DNA of 64,000 nt. Source: Lentzea albidocapillata. GTDB lineage: Bacteria; Actinomycetota; Actinomycetes; Mycobacteriales; Pseudonocardiaceae. This document shows, one piece after another, positions 27,309 through 35,970 of the stretch. The stretch is from contig NZ_JOEA01000001.1 in assembly GCF_000719115.1 (NCBI RefSeq), positions 353,212 through 417,211 on the forward strand, read 5' to 3'. The stretch's first letter is position 1. The number at the start of each line of letters is the position of its first letter. The position numbers were made by a program, and so were the translations under genes. The notes below the pieces were generated by a model that saw only the letters and a list, made by a program, of their open reading frames with translations, had not been told where the DNA came from and searched no databases.

Positions 27309-27623
27309 GTGAGCAGTCCCGACCGGACCGACACCCCGGTGTTGATCACCGAGGCGGCTCCCTCCTACGAAGAGCAGCACGCCGCCCGGCGCCGGAAGTA
27401 CGCGATCATGATGAGCCTGCGCTTCCCGTGCCTCATCCTCGCGGCGCTGTTCGCCCACATCTGGTGGCTGGCCCTGTTCTTCATCGTGCTGTCCGTGCCG
27501 CTGCCGTGGATGGCCGTGCTGATCGCGAACGACCGGCCGCCGCGCAAGGCCGAGAAGGCCAACCGCTACGAGGTCGAGCGCCGCGCCATCGCCCCGAAGA
27601 ACACCACCGTCATCGACGGCTGA
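27309..27623 (+). CDS. DUF3099 membrane protein
   Basis: A 104-residue inner-membrane protein of the actinobacterial DUF3099 family: VLITEAAPSYEEQHAARRRKYAIMMSLRFPCLILAALF, then a second membrane segment (WLALFFIVLSVPLPWMAVLIAND) and a basic tail beginning PPRKAEK. The GTG at 27309 is chosen because a GAGG lies 8 bases upstream; an in-frame ATG at 27270 is less well placed. Function is unknown. The family is commonly found near sigB and DUF3039 in actinobacteria, as here. Confidence 0.82.
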   Translation: MSSPDRTDTPVLITEAAPSYEEQHAARRRKYAIMMSLRFPCLILAALFAHIWWLALFFIVLSVPLPWMAVLIANDRPPRKAEKANRYEVERRAIAPKNTTVIDG

Positions 27624-27674
27624 CCCACCCGCCGAACCCGCACGAATCGGACAGCGGCCCGACGCCGTTCGCGT

Positions 27675-27729
27675 CATTGCAATGAGTCTTTTGACTTCGT
27701 CCGCAAACGTTTTTTGCATCCGGTGGGGC
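27675..27729 (+). repeat. A-B composite repeat, copy 2 (55-bp identity with copy 3)
   Basis: Half A (27679-27695), TTC, half B (27699-27719), then CCGGTGGGGC. All 55 bases are identical to the reverse complement of 48994-49048. It lies between convergent genes. Confidence 0.9.
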
Positions 27730-27819
27730 GGAGCAGCACTGCCGAACCTGGTGCGGGCGAGTGGCGAGCTGGTCTTGAGCCTTTGACCAGGACGGCGAGG
27801 GGTGCGGGGCGACTGGGGG

Positions 27820-27855
27820 CAACCGATATATCAGTTCGAACTGATATATCGGTTG
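27820..27855. repeat. C-C perfect palindrome
   Basis: A 36-bp perfect palindrome centred between 27837 and 27838. Each arm reads CAACCGATATATCAGTTC from the outside in. It lies 10 bases past the psuK stop, between convergent genes, and may act as a bidirectional terminator or protein-binding site. Confidence 0.9.
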
Positions 27856-27865
27856 AGCCAAAGAC

Positions 27866-28744
27866 CTAACGGGGCGGTTGGGCGCCCACGACACTGACCG
27901 CCCGAGAGCCCGCGCGGATGCCGCCAAGAAGAGCGTCGCGCTTCGACGCACCGGACAGCCAAGCCGCGAGGAAGCCCGCGTCGAACGCGTCACCGGCGCC
28001 CGTCGAGTCGATGCACTCGGTGACTTCAGCGGGAACTGAGATCAGCTCGTCGGCATCGACCCACGTGGCCCCTTCGGGGCCCGAGGTCACCACTACGGCA
28101 CCGACGTGGGAGAGCAGCGACTTCGCCGACGACGGTTCCGAGGAGCCGGTGAGGGCGAGGAGTTCGTCGGCGTTGGGGAGCAGGAAGTCGACGCCGCGCA
28201 CGTCCGCCAGGAACGCCTCGGGCGAGTGGATCAGGACGGCCGCCTGGGGGTCCACGGACGTCGTCCAGCCGGCGGCGCGGGCGGCCTCGAGCACGGCCAG
28301 GCCGGCGGGACGTGAGGTGGCGTCGAGCAGCACGTAGCCGGAGAGGTGCAGGTGGCCGTGGGGCTCGGCGAGCAGGCCCGGGGCGAGGTCGGCGGGGGAG
28401 AAGCGGGCGTTCGCGCCGCGGTCGGGGAGCATCGAGCGCTGGCCGTCCTCGTCGACCAGGACGACCACGCAGCAGGTGGCCAGGTCCTGGTCGACCGCGA
28501 AGGCGCACTGGACGCCTGCCGTGGTCAGTTCGGAGTGGACCTGGCGGCCTGCCGAGTCGGCGCCCACGCGGGCCACCAGGACCGGCGAGGCGCCGCAGGC
28601 CGCGAGCCAGACCGCCGTGTTGGCGCCGGCGCCGCCCGGCTCGATGGTCACCTTGGCGCGGACGTCGCCGCCGTGGGCGATGGGGCCGGCGTGGCGGGCC
28701 ACCACGTCGAGGCCCGCGTCACCGACCACGACCACCGGCCTCAC
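27866..28744 (-). CDS. psuK: Pseudouridine kinase (PfkB family)
   Basis: A 292-residue sugar kinase. It has the N-terminal PfkB start (VVVVGDAGLDVVARHAG), the glycine-rich GGAGANTAVWLAACGA, and the C-terminal signature DSTGAGDAFDAGF with its catalytic aspartate. The GTG at 28744 overlaps the TGA of psuG. Coupling to a pseudouridine-5'-phosphate glycosidase gene identifies the substrate as pseudouridine: phosphorylation first, then cleavage to uracil and ribose 5-phosphate. A ribokinase-like role cannot be excluded from sequence alone. Confidence 0.88.
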   Translation of the reverse strand: MRPVVVVGDAGLDVVARHAGPIAHGGDVRAKVTIEPGGAGANTAVWLAACGASPVLVARVGADSAGRQVHSELTTAGVQCAFAVDQDLATCCVVVLVDEDGQRSMLPDRGANARFSPADLAPGLLAEPHGHLHLSGYVLLDATSRPAGLAVLEAARAAGWTTSVDPQAAVLIHSPEAFLADVRGVDFLLPNADELLALTGSSEPSSAKSLLSHVGAVVVTSGPEGATWVDADELISVPAEVTECIDSTGAGDAFDAGFLAAWLSGASKRDALLGGIRAGSRAVSVVGAQPPR

Positions 28745-29631
28745 TGGAACAGCTCGACGGCGACGGCGGCGGCCACGGAGACGTTGCTGACGACGAGTTC
28801 CTCGTTGGCGTCGAGGCTGACGCCGGCGCTCGCGGTGTGGAAGTGCTCCAGCAGGACGGGGGTGACGTCCTTGCCGCGCACGTCCTGGTCGACGAGCTTC
28901 TGCAGGCCCTCGGCGAGCAGGCGGTCGTGCAGCGCGGAGTCCATCTCGAAGGCGGCGGGGATCGGGTTGGCCAGGACCATGCCGCGACCACCGGCCGCGA
29001 ACACGGCCGCGGCCTCGGCGGCGGTGTCGACCCGCCACGACAGGTCGAACTCCGACTCGCGGCGGTAGAAGGCAGGGAAGCGCGAGGTCCGGTAGCCGAC
29101 AACCGGCACCGAGCGGGTCTCGAAGACCTCCAGGGTCGCGCCCATGTCCAGGATCGACTTCACGCCCGAGCAGACGATGAGCACCGGCGTCGTCGCCACC
29201 ACGTCGAGGTCGGCGGACACGTCCCACGTCTCGCGCGCGCCGCGGTGCACGCCGCCGAGACCGCCGGTCCCGAAGACGCGGATGCCCGCCTGGTGGGCCA
29301 GGGCCGTCGTGGAGGCCACGGTCGTCGCACCGCTGCGGCCCAGGGCGTAGGCGGGGCCGAGGTCGCGCAGCGAGAGTTTCACGAGGTCGCCCGCGTTGCA
29401 GACGCGGTCGAGCTCGGACGAGGAGAGACCGATGCGCGGTACGCCGTCGAGCACGGCGATCGTCGCGGGGACCGCGCCGGCCTCCCGCACCACCTTCTCC
29501 AGGCGTGCGGCGACCGTCAGATTGCGTGGCGCGGGCAGGCCGTGGGACAGGATGGTGCTCTCGAGAGCGACGACGGGCCGGTTCTCGGCCAGTGCGGTGG
29601 CAACTTCATCGGCGATGTGCAGCGTGGTCAC
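28741..29631 (-). CDS. psuG: Pseudouridine-5'-phosphate glycosidase
   Basis: A 296-residue lyase that reversibly splits pseudouridine 5'-phosphate into uracil and ribose 5-phosphate. Family segments include VVALESTILSHGLPAPRNL, TIAVLDGVPRIGLSS, FGTGGLGGVHRGA, ICSGVKSILD, VPVVGYRT..FPAFY and NPIP...NEELVVSNV. The GTG at 29631 is 31 bases from the divergent DUF3039 gene. With psuK it forms a two-gene operon for salvage or degradation of pseudouridine from RNA turnover. Confidence 0.93.
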   Translation of the reverse strand: MTTLHIADEVATALAENRPVVALESTILSHGLPAPRNLTVAARLEKVVREAGAVPATIAVLDGVPRIGLSSSELDRVCNAGDLVKLSLRDLGPAYALGRSGATTVASTTALAHQAGIRVFGTGGLGGVHRGARETWDVSADLDVVATTPVLIVCSGVKSILDMGATLEVFETRSVPVVGYRTSRFPAFYRRESEFDLSWRVDTAAEAAAVFAAGGRGMVLANPIPAAFEMDSALHDRLLAEGLQKLVDQDVRGKDVTPVLLEHFHTASAGVSLDANEELVVSNVSVAAAVAVELFQ

Positions 29632-29662
29632 GAGGGGACATCATCCCAGGTACCCTGGGCGG

Positions 29663-29914
29663 GTGAGCACCCAGACTCTTCCCGAGGTCGACGTACGGCC
29701 GGATGAGACCGACCAGTCTTCGGACGACACGCCGAAGATGTTCCACTACGTGCGCAAGGCGAAGATCGCCGAGAGCGCCGTGATGGGCACGCACGTGGTC
29801 GCGCTGTGTGGCGAGGTCTTCCCGGTCACGCGGTCGCCGAAGCCCGGTTCCCCGGTGTGCCCGGACTGCAAGAATATCTACGAGAACCTTCCTCCCGGCA
29901 GCGACGGCGACTAG
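29663..29914 (+). CDS. DUF3039 zinc-ribbon-like protein
   Basis: An 83-residue protein of the actinobacterial DUF3039 family: FHYVRKAKIAESAVMGTHVVALCGEVFPV, then a CPDC metal-binding pair (PVCPDCKNIY). The Cys of ALCGE plus the CxxC suggests a small zinc site. The GTG at 29663 follows a CCCAGG-TAC-CCTGGG inverted repeat (29645-29659) that occupies the very short intergenic space with psuG. Function is unknown; the family sits near sigB in mycobacteria (Rv2708c, from memory). Confidence 0.85.
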   Translation: MSTQTLPEVDVRPDETDQSSDDTPKMFHYVRKAKIAESAVMGTHVVALCGEVFPVTRSPKPGSPVCPDCKNIYENLPPGSDGD

Positions 29915-29936
29915 TCACACCCAGGCCCTTCCGGCG

Positions 29937-29968
29937 TCCGCCGCCTCGAGCTGAGTCGAGGCGGCGGA
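29937..29968. terminator. Bidirectional terminator hairpin
   Basis: A 13-bp perfect stem (TCCGCCGCCTCGA / TCGAGGCGGCGGA) with a 6-base loop, between the convergent DUF3039 and YihY genes. Confidence 0.75.
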
Positions 29969-30017
29969 TGTTGCTGTCTCGAGAATTTCCGAGCGGGAAC
30001 TACGAGGTGACGGCTGA

Positions 30018-31118
30018 CTAGCCTCGCTGCTTCTCTTCCTCCGCGTGCGCCCGCTGCTCCTGGATCTCGAGCGGCATCGTCAGCTGCGTGTCCGCGGGGG
30101 AGGGCGCCGAGTAACCCGTGTTGTTCTCCTGCTTGGGCGCGGCGGCCTCGGAACGGATGCGGGACGCCGCGCGCTCCATCTCGAGCCTGCGCCAGCGGCG
30201 GCGCTGGCGGCGGGTCATGCGGGCCGGCCACATGTCCTGGACGGCGCTGTTGAAGTACGCGCCGATCGTGATCGCCAGGCCGATGAAGAACACGAACAGC
30301 AGGAACGCGATCGGCGTCGCCAGCGCACCGTAGGTGTAGCCGGTGGTGGTGATCCACTTGATGTACAGGCGCAGGCCGATGGACGACAGGATGAAGAACG
30401 CCATCGCGAGGATCGCGCCGGGCAGCACGCGGTGGTACGGCAGCCTTCGTGGCAGCGCGACCTTGTAGAGCAGCGACAGCGAGAGCACCAGCAGCAGCGC
30501 CACGCCGGGGTAGTAGAACCGGCCGACCCACGTCGTGATGTACGGCTGCCAGGACGCCGGGAAGAACTGCGGCAGGACGTCCGGGCCCAGCGCCAGCACC
30601 GGCAGACCGATCACCAGCGCCACCAGTGACACCAGGTAGAGCAGCAAAGCGAAGAACCGTTGCCACACCTCGTTGCGCACGCCGTACTGGCCGTGGGCGA
30701 CCGTGATCGCGTCGACGAACGACGACATGGCCGACGACCCCGCCCACAGCGAGATCAGGAAACCGATGGAGACGATCTCGCCCTTGCCGCTCGACAGGAT
30801 CTCCGCGACGGTCGGCTGGATCACGTCGTTGACGATGTCCGCGCTGAAGATCGTCCGGGTGAACCCGATGATCTTCCCCTGGACGGCCAGGACGACCTCG
30901 GGGCCGAACCAGGTGCCGATCCAGCCCATCGAACCCAGCACGCCGAGCAGCAGCGGTGGGAACGACAGCGTCTGCCAGAACGCGGCTTCGGCCGCTTCTG
31001 AGAAGATGTTGCCCTGCCACGCCTTCGACAGCGTGCGCGCGAGTAGACGCAGCGGCCCTTTGCGGCCGGACCTGCGTGCGTCGTTGTCGGAAGGCGAACC
31101 CATCGCAGTGACAAGCAT
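30018..31118 (-). CDS. YihY/BrkB-family inner membrane protein
   Basis: A 366-residue polytopic membrane protein. It begins with a basic cytoplasmic stretch, then the family segment (SKAWQGNIFSEAAEAAFWQTLSFPPLLLGVLGSMGW). About six membrane helices follow, with GFLISLWAGSSAMSSFVDAITVAHG and the PGAILAMAFFILSSIGLRLYI region. A charged cytoplasmic tail of about 70 residues is rich in Arg, Glu and Gln. The ATG at 31118 is taken; ATG 31103 is an alternative. The family was once called ribonuclease BN in error; its role, possibly in transport, is unproven. Confidence 0.85.
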   Translation of the reverse strand: MLVTAMGSPSDNDARRSGRKGPLRLLARTLSKAWQGNIFSEAAEAAFWQTLSFPPLLLGVLGSMGWIGTWFGPEVVLAVQGKIIGFTRTIFSADIVNDVIQPTVAEILSSGKGEIVSIGFLISLWAGSSAMSSFVDAITVAHGQYGVRNEVWQRFFALLLYLVSLVALVIGLPVLALGPDVLPQFFPASWQPYITTWVGRFYYPGVALLLVLSLSLLYKVALPRRLPYHRVLPGAILAMAFFILSSIGLRLYIKWITTTGYTYGALATPIAFLLFVFFIGLAITIGAYFNSAVQDMWPARMTRRQRRRWRRLEMERAASRIRSEAAAPKQENNTGYSAPSPADTQLTMPLEIQEQRAHAEEEKQRG

Positions 31119-31241
31119 GGTGCATACCGCCACGTTTCGCGGCATCGACGCCCGGAACAGGTAGGGTCGTAATGCCCTCGGCCACGGTCTGCCTGAGGGT
31201 ATTGCCATGTTTGACCTGCATAAATGAGGAGAAACACGTCT

Positions 31242-32945
31242 GTGACAGCGACAGCAGCAATGCGACCGCTGCGGGCATGGCAGCGGCGCGCGCTGACCAA
31301 GTACCTCGCCGTCAAACCCAAGGACTTCCTCGCCGTCGCGACGCCGGGTGCGGGCAAGACGACCTTCGGGCTCCGCGTTGCCGCCGAGTTGCTGGCCGAC
31401 AGGACGATCGAGGCCGTCACGATCGTCACGCCCACCGAGCACCTCAAGCACCAGTGGGCGAAGGCGGCTGCCGAGCAGGGCATCCATATCGACTCGAACT
31501 TCCGCAACACCAACGCGGTGACCTCCCGCGACTACCACGGTGTGGCCGTCACGTACGCACAGGTCGCCGCCCATCCGACGCTGCACCGGGTGCGCACCGA
31601 GAACCGCAAGACGCTTGTGCTGCTCGACGAGGTGCACCACGGCGGTGATGCCAAGTCGTGGGGTGATGCGATCCGTGAGGCGTTCACGCCCGCGGTGCGC
31701 CGTCTGTGCCTCACCGGCACGCCGTTCCGCTCCGACGACTCGCCGATCCCGTTCGTGCAGTACGAGGAGAGCAACGGCGGCTTCAAGACGTCCAAGGCGG
31801 ATCACACGTACGGGTACTCCGACGCGCTGCGCGACGGCGTGGTGCGGCCCGTGCTCTTCCTGGCGTACTCGGGCGAGGCGTCGTGGCGGACCAGTGCGGG
31901 CGAGGAGTTCACCGCGCGCCTGGGCGAGCCGCTGACGCAGGAACAGACCGCGCGGGCGTGGCGCACCGCCCTGGACCCGGCCGGCGACTGGGTGGCGTCC
32001 GTCCTGCGTGCCGCCGATCAAAGACTCACGCAGAAGCGCGAGAACGGCCTGCCCGACGCGGGCGGCCTGGTGATCGCCACCGACCAGACCGTCGCGAAGG
32101 CCTACGCGCAGGTGCTCCAGCGCGTCACGGGCCACATCCCCACGCTCGTCCTCTCGGACGACCCGAAGGCGTCCGGCAAGATCGCCGAGTTCGCCGCGAC
32201 GAACGAACGCTGGATGATCGCCGTCCGCATGGTGTCCGAGGGCGTCGACGTGCCGAGGCTCGCCGTCGGCGTGTACGCGACGTCGTCGTCGACCCCGCTG
32301 TTCTTCGCCCAGGCCATCGGCCGCTTCGTGCGCAACCGGAAGCCCGGCGAGACCGCCTCGGTGTTCCTGCCCTCGGTGCCGGTGCTGCTGGCGCTCGCGT
32401 CCGAACTGGAGGCCGAGCGCGACCACGTCCTGGGCAAGCCGCACCGCGAGAAGGACGGCTGGGACGACGAGCTGATGGCCGCGGCCAACGCGGTCAAGGA
32501 CGAACCGGGCGAGGACGAACGCGCCTTCACGGCACTGGGCACCACCGCCGAGCTCGACCAGGTGATCTTCGACGGCTCGTCGTTCGGCGCCCCGACCCTC
32601 GCGGGCTCCGTGGAGGAGCAGGAGTACCTCGGCCTGCCCGGGCTGCTCGAACCGGACCAGGTGCGCACCCTGCTGCTGCAGCGGCAGGAGGAGCAGATGG
32701 CGACCGCCGCCAAACGCCCCAAGCCCGAGGTCGCGGTGCGCGAGGCACGGCCCGTGGGCGTGCAGGAACGCCTCACGTCGCTGCGCAAGGAGCTCAACAC
32801 CCTTGTCGCGATGCACCACCACCGCACGAAGAAGCCGCACGGCAAGATCCACAATCAGCTGCGCGAGTACTGCGGTGGGCCGCCGACCGCGATGGCCACC
32901 ATCGAGCAGCTCGAAGAACGGATCGCGACCCTGCGGTCCTGGTAG
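31242..32945 (+). CDS. DEAD/DEAH-box helicase
   Basis: A 567-residue superfamily 2 helicase or translocase. Motif Q-like start LRAWQRRALTKYL, Walker A ATPGAGKTTF, DEVH-type Walker B (LVLLDEVHHGG), motif III LTGTPF, and motif VI-like FFAQAIGRFVRNRKPGE are all visible. The C-terminal 120 residues are a helical, charged extension (LTSLRKELNTLVAMHHHRTKKPHGKIHNQLREYCGG) seen in actinobacterial homologues. The GTG at 31242 is chosen because GAGGAG lies 10 bases before it; an in-frame ATG at 31224 has none. The role is probably in nucleic-acid repair, but the substrate is unknown. Confidence 0.87.
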   Translation: MTATAAMRPLRAWQRRALTKYLAVKPKDFLAVATPGAGKTTFGLRVAAELLADRTIEAVTIVTPTEHLKHQWAKAAAEQGIHIDSNFRNTNAVTSRDYHGVAVTYAQVAAHPTLHRVRTENRKTLVLLDEVHHGGDAKSWGDAIREAFTPAVRRLCLTGTPFRSDDSPIPFVQYEESNGGFKTSKADHTYGYSDALRDGVVRPVLFLAYSGEASWRTSAGEEFTARLGEPLTQEQTARAWRTALDPAGDWVASVLRAADQRLTQKRENGLPDAGGLVIATDQTVAKAYAQVLQRVTGHIPTLVLSDDPKASGKIAEFAATNERWMIAVRMVSEGVDVPRLAVGVYATSSSTPLFFAQAIGRFVRNRKPGETASVFLPSVPVLLALASELEAERDHVLGKPHREKDGWDDELMAAANAVKDEPGEDERAFTALGTTAELDQVIFDGSSFGAPTLAGSVEEQEYLGLPGLLEPDQVRTLLLQRQEEQMATAAKRPKPEVAVREARPVGVQERLTSLRKELNTLVAMHHHRTKKPHGKIHNQLREYCGGPPTAMATIEQLEERIATLRSW

Positions 32946-32965
32946 CGATATCCGATATATCAGTT
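32946..32965. repeat. C element filling a 14-bp convergent intergenic gap
   Basis: CGATATCCGATATATCAGTT begins at the base after the helicase stop (TAG) and contains the TGA stop of the convergent methyltransferase gene (32960-32962). Confidence 0.8.
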
Positions 32966-33748
32966 ACGCGTGACGGCGACGGCGAGCGTCCTGTAGCGCA
33001 TGGTGAACCGGCCGCCGATCGCGTCGATCGCACTGCCGATGCCGGACGTGAGCCCGGTGATCTGCTCAGAGCTGAGCAGGGCCATCGGGCTCATGGTGAG
33101 CGTGAGGTCGAGGAACTCGGCTGTCGTGAAGGTCTGTTCCCAGTCGGCTGACCACTGCTCGGCGTCGGAGAACTCTCCCGTGCGGGCGATCGCGTCGGCC
33201 GTGCGCACACAGCCCTCCTGATACGACTTGAACGCCTCGTCGTAGGAGTGACCGACGCGGTACGGGACCTGCGGCGCCACCTTGTCGTAGGCCGCGACGA
33301 AGGCCTCGGAGATCGGCTCCGGCGTCCCGAACACGTGCCAGAGCGCCACGAACACGCCGCCGGGCCGCAACACCCGCGCCGCCTGCGCCAGGCCTGCCTC
33401 GGCGTCGACCCAGTGCCACGACTGCCCGGCGACGACGGCGTCGAACTCCCGGCCGGCCGAATCCCAGGTCTCGAACTTCGCCACCTCGACGGTGACCCCC
33501 GTGGCGCGGGCGAACTCGGCCATCCGCTCGTCGTGCTCCACCCCGAGTACGTCCAGCCCGGCCGCCTGGAGCTGCCGCGACAGGACACCGGTGCCGCAGC
33601 CCACCTCCGCGACCCGTGGTCCCGGACTGGCGGCGACGAGCTTCGCGATCAGGGCGCCGGGATAGGCGGGCCGGGTGCGGTCGTAGCGGGCCGCCTCGGC
33701 ACCGAACGAGATCGCCAGCCTTTCGGCGGCTTCCTTGTCGACGGTCAT
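32960..33748 (-). CDS. Class I SAM-dependent methyltransferase
   Basis: A 262-residue methyltransferase of the Methyltransf_11 type. SAM-binding motif I is VAEVGCGTGVLSRQL near residue 46, motif II LDVLGVEHDERM, and a later motif is DAVVAGQSWHWVDAEAGLAQAARVLRPGG. This pattern resembles small-molecule or trans-aconitate-type methyltransferases found as orphans in many actinomycetes. The substrate is unknown. Its stop codon is supplied by an ATATATC-type repeat. Confidence 0.82.
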   Translation of the reverse strand: MTVDKEAAERLAISFGAEAARYDRTRPAYPGALIAKLVAASPGPRVAEVGCGTGVLSRQLQAAGLDVLGVEHDERMAEFARATGVTVEVAKFETWDSAGREFDAVVAGQSWHWVDAEAGLAQAARVLRPGGVFVALWHVFGTPEPISEAFVAAYDKVAPQVPYRVGHSYDEAFKSYQEGCVRTADAIARTGEFSDAEQWSADWEQTFTTAEFLDLTLTMSPMALLSSEQITGLTSGIGSAIDAIGGRFTMRYRTLAVAVTRN

Positions 33749-33799
33749 GCACCCAACCTAGGGGTGTCCGGGAGGGGACCGGCGAGCGTTCACCGCGGG

Positions 33800-33819
33800 C
33801 GATATCCGATATATCACCG
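33800..33819. repeat. C element in a divergent promoter region
   Basis: CGATATCCGATATATCACCG shares its first 16 bases with the copy at 32946. Unlike the other intergenic copies it lies upstream of two divergent genes, which bears on whether the element is only a terminator. Confidence 0.75.
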
Positions 33820-33943
33820 TTGAAACCAGTAGCGCGGTGGTAACGCTCTCACAACTCTCGGTGACCAGATTTCGCCAGGGTTACCGCATCGTTGCGACTT
33901 AATCGATTCAGTGTGGTTCCGGTCACGCATATGTCCGGCATAC

Positions 33944-33958
33944 GTTGTGCGCCACAAC
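33944..33958. promoter_or_regulatory. Candidate operator upstream of the xylose operon
   Basis: Inverted repeat GTTGTG-CGC-CACAAC, 37 bases before the binding-protein start. It is a possible target of the ROK regulator encoded at the end of the operon (inference). Confidence 0.4.
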
Positions 33959-33994
33959 ATTCTCTGTGACACAGCGCAGTGAAAGGGATGGCGG

Positions 33995-35119
33995 ATGCGC
34001 AGCAAGACTCTCGCTTCCATCGCCGTTACCGCGGGCCTCGCCCTGGCGGTCTCGGCGTGCGGCGCCAACACGTCCTCCGGCACCGGAGGCAGCACCGACA
34101 CGAACTCTGGCAGCGGCAATGGCGCGAAGGTCGGCGTGATCCTTCCTGAGACCGCCACCTCCGCTCGCTGGGAGGGCTTCGACAAGCCGCTCCTCGAGGC
34201 CGCTCTGAAGGCCGAGGGCCTCGTCCCCGACATTCAGAACGCCCAGGGCGACGTGCAGAAGTTCAGCACCCTGGCCGACGGCATGATCAACGCCGGCGTC
34301 AAGGTCCTGATCATCGCCACGCCCAACAGCGAGGTCGGTGCCTCTGTCGCCAAGAAGGCGCAGGCCCAGGGCATCCAGGTCATCGACTACGACCGCCTGA
34401 ACACCGGCGGCTCCTCGTCCTACTACGTGTCGTTCGACAACGTGAAGGTCGGCGAGCTGCAGGGCCAGGGTCTGGCCGACGCGCTCAAGGACAAGCCGCA
34501 GGGCGCCAACGTCATCGAGATCGAGGGCGCGCCGACGGACAACAACGCGACGCTCTTCGCGCAGGGCCAGAAGAAGGTCCTGCAGCCGCTCTACGACTCG
34601 GGCAAGCTCAAGCTGGTCCAGTCCCAGCCGATCGACAACTGGGACAACCAGAAGGGTGGCCAGGTCTTCGAGCAGATCCTGACCAGTAACGGCGGCAAGG
34701 TGGACGGCGTCGTCGCCGCGAACGACGGCCTCGCCGGCGCTGTGATCACGATCCTGAAGAAGGTCGGCCTGAACGGCAAGGTTCCGGTCACCGGTCAGGA
34801 CGCCACCCCGGACGGCCTGCAGGCCGTGCTCCGCGGTGACCAGTACATGACGGTCTTCAAGCCGATCAAGGAAGAGGCCGAGGCCGCCGCGAAGCTCGCC
34901 GGTCTGCTGGCCAAGGGCGACACCGCCGGTGCCGACAAGCTGGCGTCGGGCACGACCAAGGACGACAAGGGCAACCGCGACGTCAAGTCCGTGCTGCTCA
35001 CGTCTCAGCTGATCACCAAGGACAAGGTCAAGAGCGTCGTCGACGCGGGCTTCGTCAAGGCCTCTGAGATCTGTGTGGCCGACACCCAGGCCATCTGCAC
35101 CGAGCTCGGCATCAAGTAG
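33995..35119 (+). CDS. xylF: Xylose-type (CUT2) ABC substrate-binding lipoprotein
   Basis: A 374-residue periplasmic-binding-type lipoprotein. The signal peptide ends in lipobox AVSA-C (Cys22), then a Gly/Ser/Thr linker. The type I sugar-binding fold follows, with KVGVILPETATSARWEGFDKPLLEAALKAEG, PDIQNAQGD, IDYDRLNTGG and AANDGLAGAVI. Similarity is to D-xylose-binding proteins. First gene of a four-gene operon (binding protein, ATPase, permease, ROK regulator). A strong hairpin directly downstream may stabilise its message relative to the rest. Confidence 0.9.
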   Translation: MRSKTLASIAVTAGLALAVSACGANTSSGTGGSTDTNSGSGNGAKVGVILPETATSARWEGFDKPLLEAALKAEGLVPDIQNAQGDVQKFSTLADGMINAGVKVLIIATPNSEVGASVAKKAQAQGIQVIDYDRLNTGGSSSYYVSFDNVKVGELQGQGLADALKDKPQGANVIEIEGAPTDNNATLFAQGQKKVLQPLYDSGKLKLVQSQPIDNWDNQKGGQVFEQILTSNGGKVDGVVAANDGLAGAVITILKKVGLNGKVPVTGQDATPDGLQAVLRGDQYMTVFKPIKEEAEAAAKLAGLLAKGDTAGADKLASGTTKDDKGNRDVKSVLLTSQLITKDKVKSVVDAGFVKASEICVADTQAICTELGIK

Positions 35120-35135
35120 GACCACTCGCGACGAG

Positions 35136-35164
35136 GGCGGGGTGCGCGACTGTCGCGCCCCGCC
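35136..35164 (+). other. Hairpin between the binding-protein and ATPase genes
   Basis: Two stem segments, GGCGGG/CCCGCC and GCGCGA/TCGCGC, separated by a 2-base bulge and closed by loop CTG, 16 bases after the binding-protein stop. It may limit readthrough or protect the upstream message. Confidence 0.6.
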
Positions 35165-35196
35165 TCTCGCCGCGTGGTAACCACGGAGGAAACCCA

Positions 35197-35970
35197 GTGA
35201 GCGAGCCGATTCTCGAGCTGCGCGGCATCAACAAGAGCTTCGGTCCCGTGCACGTCCTGCACGACATCGACCTCGACGTCAACCCCGGCGAGGTCACCGC
35301 CCTCGTCGGCGACAACGGCGCGGGCAAGTCGACGCTGGTCAAGTGCATCGCGGGCATTCACCCGACCGACTCGGGCGAGGTCCTGTTCGCCGGCGAGCCG
35401 GTGCACATCAAGGGCCCGCGCGACGCCGCGGAACTCGGGATCGAGGTCGTCTACCAGGACCTCGCACTGGCCGACAACCTCGACATCGTCCAGAACATGT
35501 TCCTCGGCCGTGAGCGCACCAAGGGTGGTCTGCTCGACGAGACGGACATGGAGCAGGCGGCGCGCAAGACCCTCGCGTCGCTGTCCGTGCGCACGGTCAA
35601 GTCGGTGCGTACCCAGGTCTCGTCGCTGTCCGGTGGCCAGCGCCAGACCGTCGCGATCGCCAAGGCCGTGCTGTGGAACAGCAAGGTCGTCCTGCTCGAC
35701 GAACCCACCGCCGCACTCGGCGTCGCGCAGACGCGCCAGGTGCTCGACCTGGTCCGCAGGCTCGCGGAGCAGGGACTGGGAGTCGTGCTGATCAGCCACA
35801 ACATGAACGACGTCTTCGAGGTCGCCGACAAGATCGCGTGCCTCTACCTCGGCCGCATGGCCGCCGTCGTGGGGTCCAAGGACGTCACGCACGGCCAGGT
35901 CGTCGAGCTGATCACCGCCGGTCGTTCCGGTGACCTGGGCATCGCCCGCCCCGAGGCGGCGACGATCTGA
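35197..35970 (+). CDS. xylG: Xylose-type ABC transporter ATP-binding protein
   Basis: A 257-residue ATPase with a single ABC domain: Walker A GDNGAGKST (39-47), Q-loop region VVYQDLALADNLD, signature LSGGQRQ near 145, Walker B VVLLDEP, and switch histidine in ISHNMNDV. Enterobacterial XylG has two fused ABC domains, so this protein probably works as a homodimer, as in other actinobacterial CUT2 systems. A GGAGG sequence precedes the GTG start. The stop overlaps the permease start (TGATG). Confidence 0.9.
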   Translation: MSEPILELRGINKSFGPVHVLHDIDLDVNPGEVTALVGDNGAGKSTLVKCIAGIHPTDSGEVLFAGEPVHIKGPRDAAELGIEVVYQDLALADNLDIVQNMFLGRERTKGGLLDETDMEQAARKTLASLSVRTVKSVRTQVSSLSGGQRQTVAIAKAVLWNSKVVLLDEPTAALGVAQTRQVLDLVRRLAEQGLGVVLISHNMNDVFEVADKIACLYLGRMAAVVGSKDVTHGQVVELITAGRSGDLGIARPEAATI

